From Ignavibacteriales bacterium (GTDB lineage Bacteria; Bacteroidota; Ignavibacteria; UBA10030), in NCBI GenBank assembly GCA_016192345.1, contig JACPUH010000079.1, forward strand, positions 1-64,000: 64,000 nt of DNA, written 5' to 3'. Shown here one piece after another: positions 19,347 through 28,612 of the stretch; positions within the stretch are counted from its first letter, which is position 1, and every line of letters starts with the position of its first letter. A program made the translations under genes and the position numbers. The notes below the pieces were generated by a model. The model was not told where the DNA came from. It did no database searches and saw only the letters and a list, made by a program, of their open reading frames with translations.

Positions 19347-20618
19347 TCAAAACTCCTCCCCCGCCACCCGCCGAATATCGGCTCCCAGCCCCTGGAGTTT
19401 TTTCTCGATGCTTTCATACCCTCGATCGAGATGATAGACGCGGAGCACCTCCGTGGTTCCTTCCGCGGCCAGTCCGGCAAGAATCAGTGAGGCGCTCGCC
19501 CGAAGGTCGGTGGACATCACCGTGGCTCCGGTCAACTTCTTCACCCCCATGACCGTGGCGATATTTTCCTTGATGGTGATATTGGCCCCGAGCCGTGCCA
19601 ACTCCGGTACGTGCATGAACCGGTCGAAATAAATCGTATCGGTGACAACGCTGGTTCCTTCTGCCCGGGCCATCAGCGCAATCCATTGCGCCTGCATATC
19701 GGTCGGGAACCCCGAATAGATCGAGGTTGTGACGTTGACCGCCCGGATGGAGTTGGGCGGCTGGAGTTCGATAAAGTCCGGGCCGTATGTCAACCGCGCT
19801 CCGACGTCTTCCAGCTTCGTCGTGACCGCACTGAGATGGTTCGGGTTGCATCGCTCGACGCGAACGGTCGCTCCCCGTTCTCCGGTAAGAGCCGCCGCGA
19901 CGAGAAACGTCGCTGCCTCGATCCGGTCCGGGATCGTCGTGATATCGGCCGGGTGCAATTCATCGACCCCTTCGATGACCAGGTGGTTTCCGCCGACCCC
20001 TTCGATCTTCGCCCCCATCTTGATCAGGAACTCTCCCAACGCCGTGATCTCCGGCTCCATCGCTGCGTTATCAATGACGGTCGTTCCTTTGGCAAGCACG
20101 GCTGCCATCATCACATTTCCAGTGGCCCCGACGCTCGAGACGTCGAAGACAATCCTCGCTCCCTTCAGTCTGGATGCTTTCGCCCGGATGTATCCCGCTT
20201 CCACCTCGATCTCGGCCCCTAATTTCCGAAGCCCTTCAATGTGCAGGTTCACCGGGCGGGGCCCCCAGGCACACCCCCCGGGAAGCGATACGAGGGCATG
20301 GCCGTACCGGGCGACCAGCGGTCCGAGCACATAGATCGAGGCGCGCATTTTTTTCACGTGCTCGTAGGGAGCCTCGAACTTCGTCACGTGGGAGGCATCG
20401 ACGGACAGCGTATGATCGGAGTGCTTGAACCCGAGCCCCATCGATTCGAGAAGTCGTGACATCGTGATGATGTCGCGAAGCTGCGGTGTATTTTGGAGCG
20501 TGTAGGAGCCGGGAGCCAGCAATGTCGCGGGCATCAGTGCAAGCGAAGCGTTTTTTGCACCGCTGATCTGAACCGTGCCGCGAAGTCCCTTGCCGCCGCG
20601 AATCACAAATTTATCCAA
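19347..20618 (-). CDS. murA: UDP-N-acetylglucosamine 1-carboxyvinyltransferase
   Basis: MurA transfers enolpyruvate from PEP to UDP-GlcNAc, the first committed step of peptidoglycan synthesis. The TTG at 20618 is taken as start because it gives the family N-terminus MDKFVIRGG, has AGAGGA upstream, and puts the key residues at their usual numbers: Lys22 (SGAKNA) and the catalytic Cys116 in PGGCAWGPRP. The more distant in-frame start at 20696 adds 26 residues without family likeness. Length is 423 (E. coli MurA 419). Because Cys is retained, fosfomycin sensitivity at this step is expected from family knowledge. It is divergent from purA. Confidence 0.95.
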   Translation of the reverse strand: MDKFVIRGGKGLRGTVQISGAKNASLALMPATLLAPGSYTLQNTPQLRDIITMSRLLESMGLGFKHSDHTLSVDASHVTKFEAPYEHVKKMRASIYVLGPLVARYGHALVSLPGGCAWGPRPVNLHIEGLRKLGAEIEVEAGYIRAKASRLKGARIVFDVSSVGATGNVMMAAVLAKGTTVIDNAAMEPEITALGEFLIKMGAKIEGVGGNHLVIEGVDELHPADITTIPDRIEAATFLVAAALTGERGATVRVERCNPNHLSAVTTKLEDVGARLTYGPDFIELQPPNSIRAVNVTTSIYSGFPTDMQAQWIALMARAEGTSVVTDTIYFDRFMHVPELARLGANITIKENIATVMGVKKLTGATVMSTDLRASASLILAGLAAEGTTEVLRVYHLDRGYESIEKKLQGLGADIRRVAGEEF

Positions 20619-20744
20619 GCGTGGTCCTCTTTGGGAAGAATGGGAAGCAGTGGAGAATGCCGTGCAAAATATAACCCTTAAACGAGTGAAAGGCAAAGCA
20701 GGGACGTGTGGCGCTCATGGCAGATTGCCGGTGTTGCGGTATAG

Positions 20745-22151
<1,407 letters not shown>

Positions 22152-22161
22152 CTTTCCCCCC

Positions 22162-23379
22162 TTGGCCTCTATTCCAAAAACCGCCCCTCCACAGTCAAGC
22201 GAGATCAAGGTTATCCTCCTTGTCTTCGCGTTCCTCATTGTCGGGGGAACGCTCTGGTATACCCACCAGCTTGTTCAGGACCTGCAATCTAAAGAGCGCG
22301 ATATTGCCGACCTGTATGCGAAATCCCTAGAGTACCTCGGCAGCGGCAGGAGCCAGGACGGCGATTATAGTTTCATCCTCGACAACGTCATCCAGAAAAT
22401 CGATTTCCCCATTATTTCGACCGATGCGAACAAGGAACCGCTGCAGCCTTATTCAGCAACGACCCGCAACGTCGACCTCGACACCACCCTCTCGCCTGAA
22501 CAACAGCGGATTCACCTGAAAGGACTCATCCTTGAGATGGACGAAACCAATCCGCCCATCCGGGTCACCTTCGGCAACGGCATCATCCTGAATTACGTTC
22601 ATTACGGCGAATCGAAACTCATCAAACGGCTTCGGATCCTCCCGTACATCGAATTCGGGGTCGTAGCCCTCTTCATCCTGATCGGTTACATCAGCTTCAG
22701 CTACATCAAAAGGAATGAACAAAGCAACATTTGGGTCGGCATGGCGCGCGAGACGGCGCACCAGCTCGGAACGCCAATCTCCAGCATGATGGGATGGGTG
22801 GAACTCCTGAAACACCAGTCGGGTGACGGCAACCCCTCGATTGCAGAGACACTCCACGACATGGATAACGACCTGCAGCGGCTCCAGAAGATTGCCGATC
22901 GTTTTTCCAAAATTGGATCCAAACCCGACCTGAAGGACGAGAACCTCAGCGAGGTCGTGGAAAAGGTGATCCAGTACTTCCAACGCCGCATCCCGCAGAC
23001 GGGCAAGCGCATCCAGATCGTCATGGAACCGGCAGACGCCGTCTTCGCGCGGATCAACCGCGAGTTGTTCGAATGGGTAATCGAAAACCTGATCAAGAAC
23101 GCACTTGACGCCATTGAATCAGGGGTGGGAACTGTCACACTCTCCGTTGGTGAACGCCCTCATTATATCTATGTCGATGTCGCGGACAACGGGAAGGGGA
23201 TCGACCCGGGGTCCAAGAAAGAGATCTTCCGCCCGGGATTCTCCACGAAGAAGCGGGGTTGGGGATTGGGGTTAAGCCTCTCCCAGCGGATTATCGAAAC
23301 CTACCACAACGGCAAGCTCATGCTCAAGGAAAGCCGGCCGGGAGCGGGAACGACATTCCGCATCCGGTTAAAGAAATAA
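22162..23379 (+). CDS. membrane sensor histidine kinase
   Basis: This 405-residue kinase has two membrane helices (about 17-35 and 163-182) that bracket a periplasmic sensor region. The HisKA phosphoacceptor block is ARETAHQLGTPISSMMGW (His200), and the ATPase domain carries NLIKNALDA, DNGKGI and GWGLGLSLSQRI. The H-box ETAHQLGTP and the single HATPase place it with the small Bacteroidota-type kinases. The start is TTG 22162; an in-frame TAA at 22138 leaves no better start, and no Shine-Dalgarno is seen, so translation may be coupled to purA 10 bp upstream. No response regulator is adjacent, so the partner and signal are unknown. Confidence 0.9.
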   Translation: MASIPKTAPPQSSEIKVILLVFAFLIVGGTLWYTHQLVQDLQSKERDIADLYAKSLEYLGSGRSQDGDYSFILDNVIQKIDFPIISTDANKEPLQPYSATTRNVDLDTTLSPEQQRIHLKGLILEMDETNPPIRVTFGNGIILNYVHYGESKLIKRLRILPYIEFGVVALFILIGYISFSYIKRNEQSNIWVGMARETAHQLGTPISSMMGWVELLKHQSGDGNPSIAETLHDMDNDLQRLQKIADRFSKIGSKPDLKDENLSEVVEKVIQYFQRRIPQTGKRIQIVMEPADAVFARINRELFEWVIENLIKNALDAIESGVGTVTLSVGERPHYIYVDVADNGKGIDPGSKKEIFRPGFSTKKRGWGLGLSLSQRIIETYHNGKLMLKESRPGAGTTFRIRLKK

Positions 23380-23423
23380 AGCGTCGCGACCCAAGCGTTA
23401 CCAATACCCGTCATGGAGGAAAG

Positions 23424-24761
23424 ATGATCACAACACGCTTCCTTGCTCCGTTCCTGTTCATCATGTATGCCCCCTTCATTTCCGCACAACCGCTAGACCG
23501 CACAATTGAAAACGCGCTCCCCTCGCTTCTCGACACATACCGGCATCTTCACGCCAATCCTGAGATTTCTTATTACGAGGAGAAAACGGCTGCGTTCGTG
23601 GCAAAGGAATTGGGCCGTCTGGGGTTTACCGTCGCAGAACGAGTCGGTAACTACGGCATCCCCAACCGGACGTGCTACGGGGTCGTCGCCGTGCTGAAGA
23701 ACGGAACGGGCCCGACCGTACTGGTGCGGACCGATCTCGATGGCTTACCCATGGAGGAGAAGACGGGGCTCCCCTATGCAAGCACGGTTCGCACTAAAAA
23801 CGAAACGGGGGAGGAAGTCGGGGCAATGCACGCCTGCGGGCATGATATTCACATGACTTCCTTCCTCGGGACAGCCCGGATGCTGGTGCAACTGAAGAAC
23901 CGGTGGCAGGGAACGCTCGTGATGATCGGTCAGCCCGCGGAGGAACGGGGAGCCGGCGCGAAAGCCATGCTCAACGACGGTCTGTACACAAGGTTTCCGA
24001 AACCGGATTTTGCCATCGCGTTGCATGACAACGCAACGCTGGAAGCGGGAAAAGTGGGAGTGACTGAAGGCTTTGCATTGGCAAGCGTGAACTCCGTGGA
24101 TATGGCGGTTCGCGGCGTCGGGGGCCACGGGGCCTACCCTCATACCACCAAGGATCCCGTGGTGATCGCATCGGAGATCGTCCTTGCCCTGCAGACCATC
24201 GTCAGCCGGGAAGTGTCTCCGCTCGACCCGGCGGTGGTGACCGTCGGCGCCATCCATGGCGGAACCAAGCACAACATCATTCCCGATGAAGTCCACCTGC
24301 AGTTGACCGTGCGCGCCTACAAGGAACCGGTGCGAAAGACCATTCTTTCGGCAATCAAACGTATTGCGGAGGGCATTGCCCGTTCAGCGGGAGTACCCGA
24401 AGACCGGCTTCCGATTGTGAAGGTCGATGAGAACGAATTCACGCCGGCAACCTACAACGATCCTGCATTGACACGAAGGCTGGCAACAACATTTGAAGCG
24501 GCGCTCGGAAAGGAAAATGTCGTGGCGGTTGATCCCGTGATGGGGGGAGAAGATTTCGGGAGGTTTGGGCTCGACGGGCAGGTGCCCGTTTCTCTCTTCT
24601 GGCTTGGCGCCGTCGATCCAAAAAAGGTCGAGGAAAGTCTGGCCAAAGGCGTCTCACTTCCCTCCCTCCATTCCAGCCTGTTCGCCCCCTTGCCGGAGCC
24701 GACGATCCGGACCGGTGTGAAAGCCATGACTTCCGCCGTGTTGGAACTCATGAAAAAATAG
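23424..24761 (+). CDS. secreted M20-family amidohydrolase
   Basis: This zinc amidohydrolase of the M20D type (hippurate hydrolase / IAA-amino acid hydrolase-like) cleaves N-acyl amino acids or similar amides. It has a signal peptide (1-22, ending ISAQ), so it acts in the periplasm. Metal-site motifs are RTDLDGLPMEEKTGLPY, MHACGHDIHM, GQPAEERGAGA and GGEDFGRF. The lid domain includes GVGGHGAYPHTTKDPV and GGTKHNIIPDEV. The 445-residue length is slightly above that of cytosolic relatives because of the signal peptide. ATG 23424 has GGAGGA three bases upstream and is preferred to the longer in-frame ORF that overlaps the kinase. Confidence 0.93.
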   Translation: MITTRFLAPFLFIMYAPFISAQPLDRTIENALPSLLDTYRHLHANPEISYYEEKTAAFVAKELGRLGFTVAERVGNYGIPNRTCYGVVAVLKNGTGPTVLVRTDLDGLPMEEKTGLPYASTVRTKNETGEEVGAMHACGHDIHMTSFLGTARMLVQLKNRWQGTLVMIGQPAEERGAGAKAMLNDGLYTRFPKPDFAIALHDNATLEAGKVGVTEGFALASVNSVDMAVRGVGGHGAYPHTTKDPVVIASEIVLALQTIVSREVSPLDPAVVTVGAIHGGTKHNIIPDEVHLQLTVRAYKEPVRKTILSAIKRIAEGIARSAGVPEDRLPIVKVDENEFTPATYNDPALTRRLATTFEAALGKENVVAVDPVMGGEDFGRFGLDGQVPVSLFWLGAVDPKKVEESLAKGVSLPSLHSSLFAPLPEPTIRTGVKAMTSAVLELMKK

Positions 24762-24786
24762 AAGGCGACGATTGCTCGCCGCCTTC
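24761..24786. terminator. hairpin after the M20 gene, possible terminator
   Basis: GAAGGCG and CGCCTTC pair across a short inner stem and loop directly after the stop codon. No T run follows, so this is a weak terminator call. Confidence 0.35.
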
Positions 24787-24817
24787 GGAACTTCGGATCC
24801 GGACCGCGGTTAAAATC

Positions 24818-24847
24818 TCACCGCAGAGACACAGAGGACACAGAGGG
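24818..24847. repeat. left arm of an inverted CGCAGAGG-type repeat
   Basis: TCACCGCAGAGACACAGAGG and a further ACACAGAGGG form one arm. It covers the last codons and the stop of the GxxExxY gene, which is read from the opposite strand. The matching inverted arm is at 25234-25262. Confidence 0.7.
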
Positions 24848-25228
24848 TTGTTCGAAATTATTAACAAGTCTTTTCAGTCCATGCTTTAGAACAGGGACGT
24901 TAAAATTTATAAGGAGACCAACCGATATACCTGAAAGCCGAAGATATGTCAACAATTGAGCCTGATGGATTGGAAAGAGCGATTCAACCGATTTAATTTC
25001 CAAAACAACTTTCCTTTCAACAACCACATCTAGTCTGTAACCACAGTCGAGTTGGATTCCCTTATACATAAGAGATAAAGGCTTTTGACGTTCATAGTGA
25101 ATCCCTAAGGCGGATAGTTCAAAGCAAAGGGGTTCTTCATGCGTGGACTCCAAAAGTCCCGGCCCCAGCACTTTGTGAACCTCGATAGCTGCCCCAATTA
25201 TTTTCTGCGTTAATATGTTCTCGTTCAC
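24818..25228 (-). CDS. GxxExxY protein
   Basis: This 136-residue protein belongs to the GxxExxY family (PD-(D/E)XK nuclease-like), widespread and of unproven function. Visible marks are [19 protein letters not shown] and the nuclease-like core with [16 protein letters not shown] (Asp, then E-x-K). The name-giving motif reads GLLESTH here, so the tyrosine is histidine. The start is GTG 25228 with GGAGGAG just upstream, and that site lies in the right-hand repeat arm. The final SVSSVSLR and the stop are encoded by the left-hand arm. The gene is thus enclosed by, and uses, an inverted repeat pair. Confidence 0.88.
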   Translation of the reverse strand: MNENILTQKIIGAAIEVHKVLGPGLLESTHEEPLCFELSALGIHYERQKPLSLMYKGIQLDCGYRLDVVVERKVVLEIKSVESLFPIHQAQLLTYLRLSGISVGLLINFNVPVLKHGLKRLVNNFEQPSVSSVSLR

Positions 25229-25233
25229 CTTCT

Positions 25234-25262
25234 CCTCCGCGTCCTCCGCGCCTCTGCGGTGA
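25234..25262. repeat. right arm of the inverted CGCAGAGG-type repeat
   Basis: The stretch ending CGCCTCTGCGGTGA is the inverse of the arm at 24818-24847 with scattered changes. Read on the - strand it supplies the GGAGGAG Shine-Dalgarno of the GxxExxY gene. Confidence 0.7.
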
Positions 25263-25284
25263 ATAGTAACTCCGACTCAACTCC

Positions 25285-25830
25285 TTACGCGGGTTGTGTT
25301 GGAATCTGTTGCGGTGGATTCTTCGGGCGGAAGAGCGCGTAGCCGAGCAACGCTCCGAGGATCGAGAAGATCGGGTACACGATCAGCGTAACGAACAAAT
25401 TGCCGAGGATACCCGAAACGCTCGCCGAATCCTTCAAGGACGTTTCAAACTGTTCCCGCAACTGCTCCACTGCATCACTCGGAAGACTCCCATCCTCCGC
25501 AAGACGTTCAAGGGCTTTTTCGATGATCGAGCGAAGAAACTCCGCTTCCACCGGTCCCAAAATCGCCAGGATCAGGACACCGATGAGTGTGGAGACGAAC
25601 GCGCCGGCAATACCGGACACCAACCCGAGAATGAGCGCATCCGAGGACTCCAGCGGCTGCATCTCCGGTGTGAATTCGTTCTTGTAGAGAACCATCGTCA
25701 ATAAACCGCCGAGCCACACCCCCGCACAACAGCAGCAATTGATGAGGCTGATGCCGGGGATCCCGGCTACCACGCCGATCACCGCCCCCCCGATCAATCC
25801 CGCACGCCACTTACTGGGTTTCTCGAGCAT
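25285..25830 (-). CDS. small membrane protein, unknown function
   Basis: This is a 181-residue protein with about four membrane helices: near 9-30, with the unusual NCCCCAG cysteine cluster, then about 35-50, 70-95 and 145-168. Between the last two lies an amphipathic acidic helix (FLRSIIEKALERLAED). The C-terminus is proline-rich. I do not recognise the family. ATG 25830 is preferred to the start at 25902 because it has AAGGAAGG upstream. It overlaps the end of the DUF2085 gene by 20 bp, so the two are translated together and may act together in the membrane. Confidence 0.7.
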   Translation of the reverse strand: MLEKPSKWRAGLIGGAVIGVVAGIPGISLINCCCCAGVWLGGLLTMVLYKNEFTPEMQPLESSDALILGLVSGIAGAFVSTLIGVLILAILGPVEAEFLRSIIEKALERLAEDGSLPSDAVEQLREQFETSLKDSASVSGILGNLFVTLIVYPIFSILGALLGYALFRPKNPPQQIPTQPA

Positions 25831-26317
25831 ACGATGAACCTTCCTTGATGGTGAATCGCGTTCGAAGTTGGGAAACCCCCTCGGTAAAAAGGGGTACGAC
25901 ATACCAGGGCATCATCAAACCAAACAGGGCACCGGTCGCAACACGTGAGGCCGTCGTGCTCTCATACCCTGTGACCAGACTCAGAATCGCATCAGCGGCT
26001 ATCGGAACAAGTCCAAGGAGAATCCAGGACCGGCTTGGAAGTGCGCGGATGGACGTCCTTCTCCATAGCACCAGAGCGAGAGTCGAAACGAAGAAACTGA
26101 AATAGATTGCTGAACAACGGACACAGACGCCGAATTTTTCGCCAGCAACATGAAACGAGCGATGGTCAAACTGGTGGCAAACCGGTGCATAGATGGAATA
26201 GAAAGCCGAACCGATGGGGCTTCCGGCCGCCCTCAAGATGGGTGCGAGCAGAATGCCCGCCGACCAGAGGCCGACAAGGAGAAGAATGACGAGTTGAATG
26301 GGCTTGGAAGGTTGCAT
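25811..26317 (-). CDS. DUF2085 membrane protein
   Basis: This 168-residue protein has four to five membrane helices. It carries the DUF2085 pattern CHQFDHRSF followed by GVCVRCSAIY, whose conserved Cys and His residues could bind metal. The function of the family is not established. It starts at ATG and overlaps the next membrane-protein gene, with which it forms a two-gene unit. Confidence 0.85.
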   Translation of the reverse strand: MQPSKPIQLVILLLVGLWSAGILLAPILRAAGSPIGSAFYSIYAPVCHQFDHRSFHVAGEKFGVCVRCSAIYFSFFVSTLALVLWRRTSIRALPSRSWILLGLVPIAADAILSLVTGYESTTASRVATGALFGLMMPWYVVPLFTEGVSQLRTRFTIKEGSSYARETQ

Positions 26318-26359
26318 GGAAATGTTGCAGCCATTATCGCGAGTATTGGGGTCTTTGTC

Positions 26360-26476
26360 AAGAAGCAGAGAAGACAGATTGCAGATAGCAGATCACTGAT
26401 AAGAGTAAACAGCCTTCTTGATCTGCGCCCCTTCATCTGCCGTCTGCAATCTGTTCTCTGCCGTCTGCCTTCTTGC
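26360..26476. repeat. long imperfect inverted repeat between divergent genes
   Basis: The left arm (26360-26393) is built of CAGATTGCAGAT-like units. The right arm (26435-26476) is the inverse, CTGCCGTCTGCAATCTG. About 35 of the bases can pair, with a 40-bp loop. It fills the 205-bp gap between the DUF2085 gene and aguB and may also hold both promoters. Confidence 0.6.
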
Positions 26477-26522
26477 ATCTCATTCCATATTCCGGTATTT
26501 TTGTTCCCACCTTTTACACACG

Positions 26523-27428
26523 ATGGCAACACCAGCGAAATACACGGTAGGATTGATCCAGATGGCCTTCGGCACCGATTCCGAGGCCAACCTGCAACGG
26601 GCCATCGGCAAGATTGAAGAGGCGGCGCAGAACGGCGCACAACTCGTCTGCCTGCCGGAGCTGTTCCGTTCCCAATACTTTTGCCAGAGTGAGAATGCGG
26701 ACCTTTTCAACCTCGCGGAACCGGTTCCCGGTCCCACTACGAAAGCCCTCGGAGAAGTCGCCAAAAAGCTAAGGCTTGTCATTGTCGCTCCACTGTTTGA
26801 GCGCCGAGCCCCCGGCATCTATCACAATAGCGCCGCCATCATCGAGGCGGACGGAACCATCGCCGGGTTGTACCGCAAGATGCATATCCCTGACGATCCT
26901 TCGTATTACGAAAAGTTTTACTTTACCCCCGGTGACCTTGGCTTCAAAGCCTTCGACACGACGGTTGGAAAGATCAGCACGCTGATCTGCTGGGATCAAT
27001 GGTACCCTGAAGGTGCCCGCCTCTCGGCCCTGCAGGGAGCCTCCATCCTCTTTTACCCGACCGCAATTGGCTGGCACCCGCACGAAAAGAAACAGTACGG
27101 GAAGGCGCAACGCGAAGCATGGCAAACCGTCCAGCGGGGACACGCCATCGCCAACGGCATCTACGTCGCGGCCGTCAACCGGATCGGGCACGAGCAACCG
27201 GTCGCCGGTACGGCAGGGATTGAATTCTGGGGATCATCCTTCATCGCCGACCCGCAAGGAGTCATCCTTGCCGAAGCCTCAACCGACAAGGAAGAAACCC
27301 TGATAGCCGAGGTCGATCTCACCCACCTCGAAGAGATTCGGCGCAACTGGCCCTTTTTGCGCGACCGGCGGATCGACGCCTACGGCGATATCACTCAACG
27401 ATTTCTTGACGACACCTCCCCCAGGTAA
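26523..27428 (+). CDS. aguB: N-carbamoylputrescine amidase
   Basis: This nitrilase-superfamily enzyme splits N-carbamoylputrescine to putrescine, ammonia and carbon dioxide. Its 301 residues include the catalytic triad Glu46 (CLPELF), Lys119 (YRKMHIPDD) and Cys156 (ICWDQWYPE). PDDPSYYEKFYFTPGDLGF is characteristic of the AguB branch. The start ATG 26523 gives the family N-terminus (YTVGLIQM). The agmatine deiminase gene follows 10 bp later, so the two form an operon. Confidence 0.94.
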   Translation: MATPAKYTVGLIQMAFGTDSEANLQRAIGKIEEAAQNGAQLVCLPELFRSQYFCQSENADLFNLAEPVPGPTTKALGEVAKKLRLVIVAPLFERRAPGIYHNSAAIIEADGTIAGLYRKMHIPDDPSYYEKFYFTPGDLGFKAFDTTVGKISTLICWDQWYPEGARLSALQGASILFYPTAIGWHPHEKKQYGKAQREAWQTVQRGHAIANGIYVAAVNRIGHEQPVAGTAGIEFWGSSFIADPQGVILAEASTDKEETLIAEVDLTHLEEIRRNWPFLRDRRIDAYGDITQRFLDDTSPR

Positions 27429-27438
27429 CACCTCCCCC

Positions 27439-28491
27439 GTGGATACGACACCGTCAGCATCAGGCTTTCATATGCCCGCCGAGTGGGAACGCCATGAAGC
27501 AACCTGGCTCGGCTGGCCCCATAACCGTTCCGATTGGCCGGGAAAGATCGCTCCCATTCCCTGGGTGTACGGTGAGATGATCCGGAGAATCGCCCCGGGG
27601 GAAAAAGTCCGGCTCCTCGTCAACCCCCGCACCAGGAACCAGGCACAGCGTATCCTCCGGCGAGTCGGCATCGATCCGGCACAGATCGAATATCTCAACA
27701 TCCCCACGAATCGCGGATGGACCCGGGACACCGGTCCCCTGTTTGTCAGGAAGGAAAAGGAGATCGCGATCAGCCGTTTCCATTTCAACGGGTGGGCGAA
27801 ATATCCCGATTGGAAAAAAGACAACGCGATACCCGATGTTGCGGCAAAGAAATTCGGTATCAGATCCTTTCGGGCCAGGATCGGGAAGAAGGATTTCGTG
27901 TTGGAGGGGGGAAGCATCGATGTCAATGGCCACGGCACGCTCCTCACAACGGAAGAGTGCCTGCTGGATCCTGTGGTGCAGGTACGGAACCCCGGTTTTG
28001 CAAAGCACGACGTGGAACAGGCCCTCCGGGAGAACCTCGGCGTGACGAACATCCTCTGGTTGAAACAGGGGATTGCCGGCGACGATACTCATGGCCATGT
28101 TGACGACCTCTGCCGGTTCGTCAACCCCACCACTGTTGTTTTGGTCCAGGAATCAAACGCCCGCGAGCTCAATTATCGTCCGCTTCAGGAGAACCGGGAA
28201 TTCATGCAGGACATGCGCCTGGAGGATGGCTCCAGAATGGAGGTCATCCATCTCCCCATGCCCAGCCCGCTCTTCCTGGATGGCCAACGGCTTCCGGCGA
28301 GCTACGCCAATTTTTACATGGCCAATGCCGCCGTTCTCGTACCGACCTTCAACGACCCCAACGACCGGATCGCCCTGGGCATCCTCTCCGAGCTCATCAC
28401 CGACCGACCCGTGATAGGTATCCACGCCGTCGATCTGGTATGGGGACTCGGAACGATTCACTGCCTTACCCAGCAGCAACCCGCGCCATAA
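27439..28491 (+). CDS. aguA: agmatine deiminase
   Basis: This enzyme converts agmatine to N-carbamoylputrescine, the substrate of the neighbour AguB. Motifs include MPAEWERHEATWLGWPH, NRGWTRDTGP, EGGSIDVNG, the catalytic His in DTHGHVDD and the catalytic Cys342 in GTIHCLTQQ close to the end. Length is 350 from GTG 27439, which gives the usual ten or so residues before MPAEW. TTG 27406, overlapping aguB, and ATG 27472 are alternatives, and none has a clear Shine-Dalgarno. Translation is probably coupled to aguB. The pair gives a complete agmatine-to-putrescine route. Confidence 0.94.
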   Translation: MDTTPSASGFHMPAEWERHEATWLGWPHNRSDWPGKIAPIPWVYGEMIRRIAPGEKVRLLVNPRTRNQAQRILRRVGIDPAQIEYLNIPTNRGWTRDTGPLFVRKEKEIAISRFHFNGWAKYPDWKKDNAIPDVAAKKFGIRSFRARIGKKDFVLEGGSIDVNGHGTLLTTEECLLDPVVQVRNPGFAKHDVEQALRENLGVTNILWLKQGIAGDDTHGHVDDLCRFVNPTTVVLVQESNARELNYRPLQENREFMQDMRLEDGSRMEVIHLPMPSPLFLDGQRLPASYANFYMANAAVLVPTFNDPNDRIALGILSELITDRPVIGIHAVDLVWGLGTIHCLTQQQPAP

Positions 28492-28612
28492 GAGCACCTT
28501 GATTCTCCACGCTTAAACCCGTACCTTTTTCGCCGGAGCGCATGAATCATCAGTGCAGAATCAACGATCCCTCTCGCCGTTCAATTCTCGACCCCAGACC
28601 ACGGAGCTTGCC

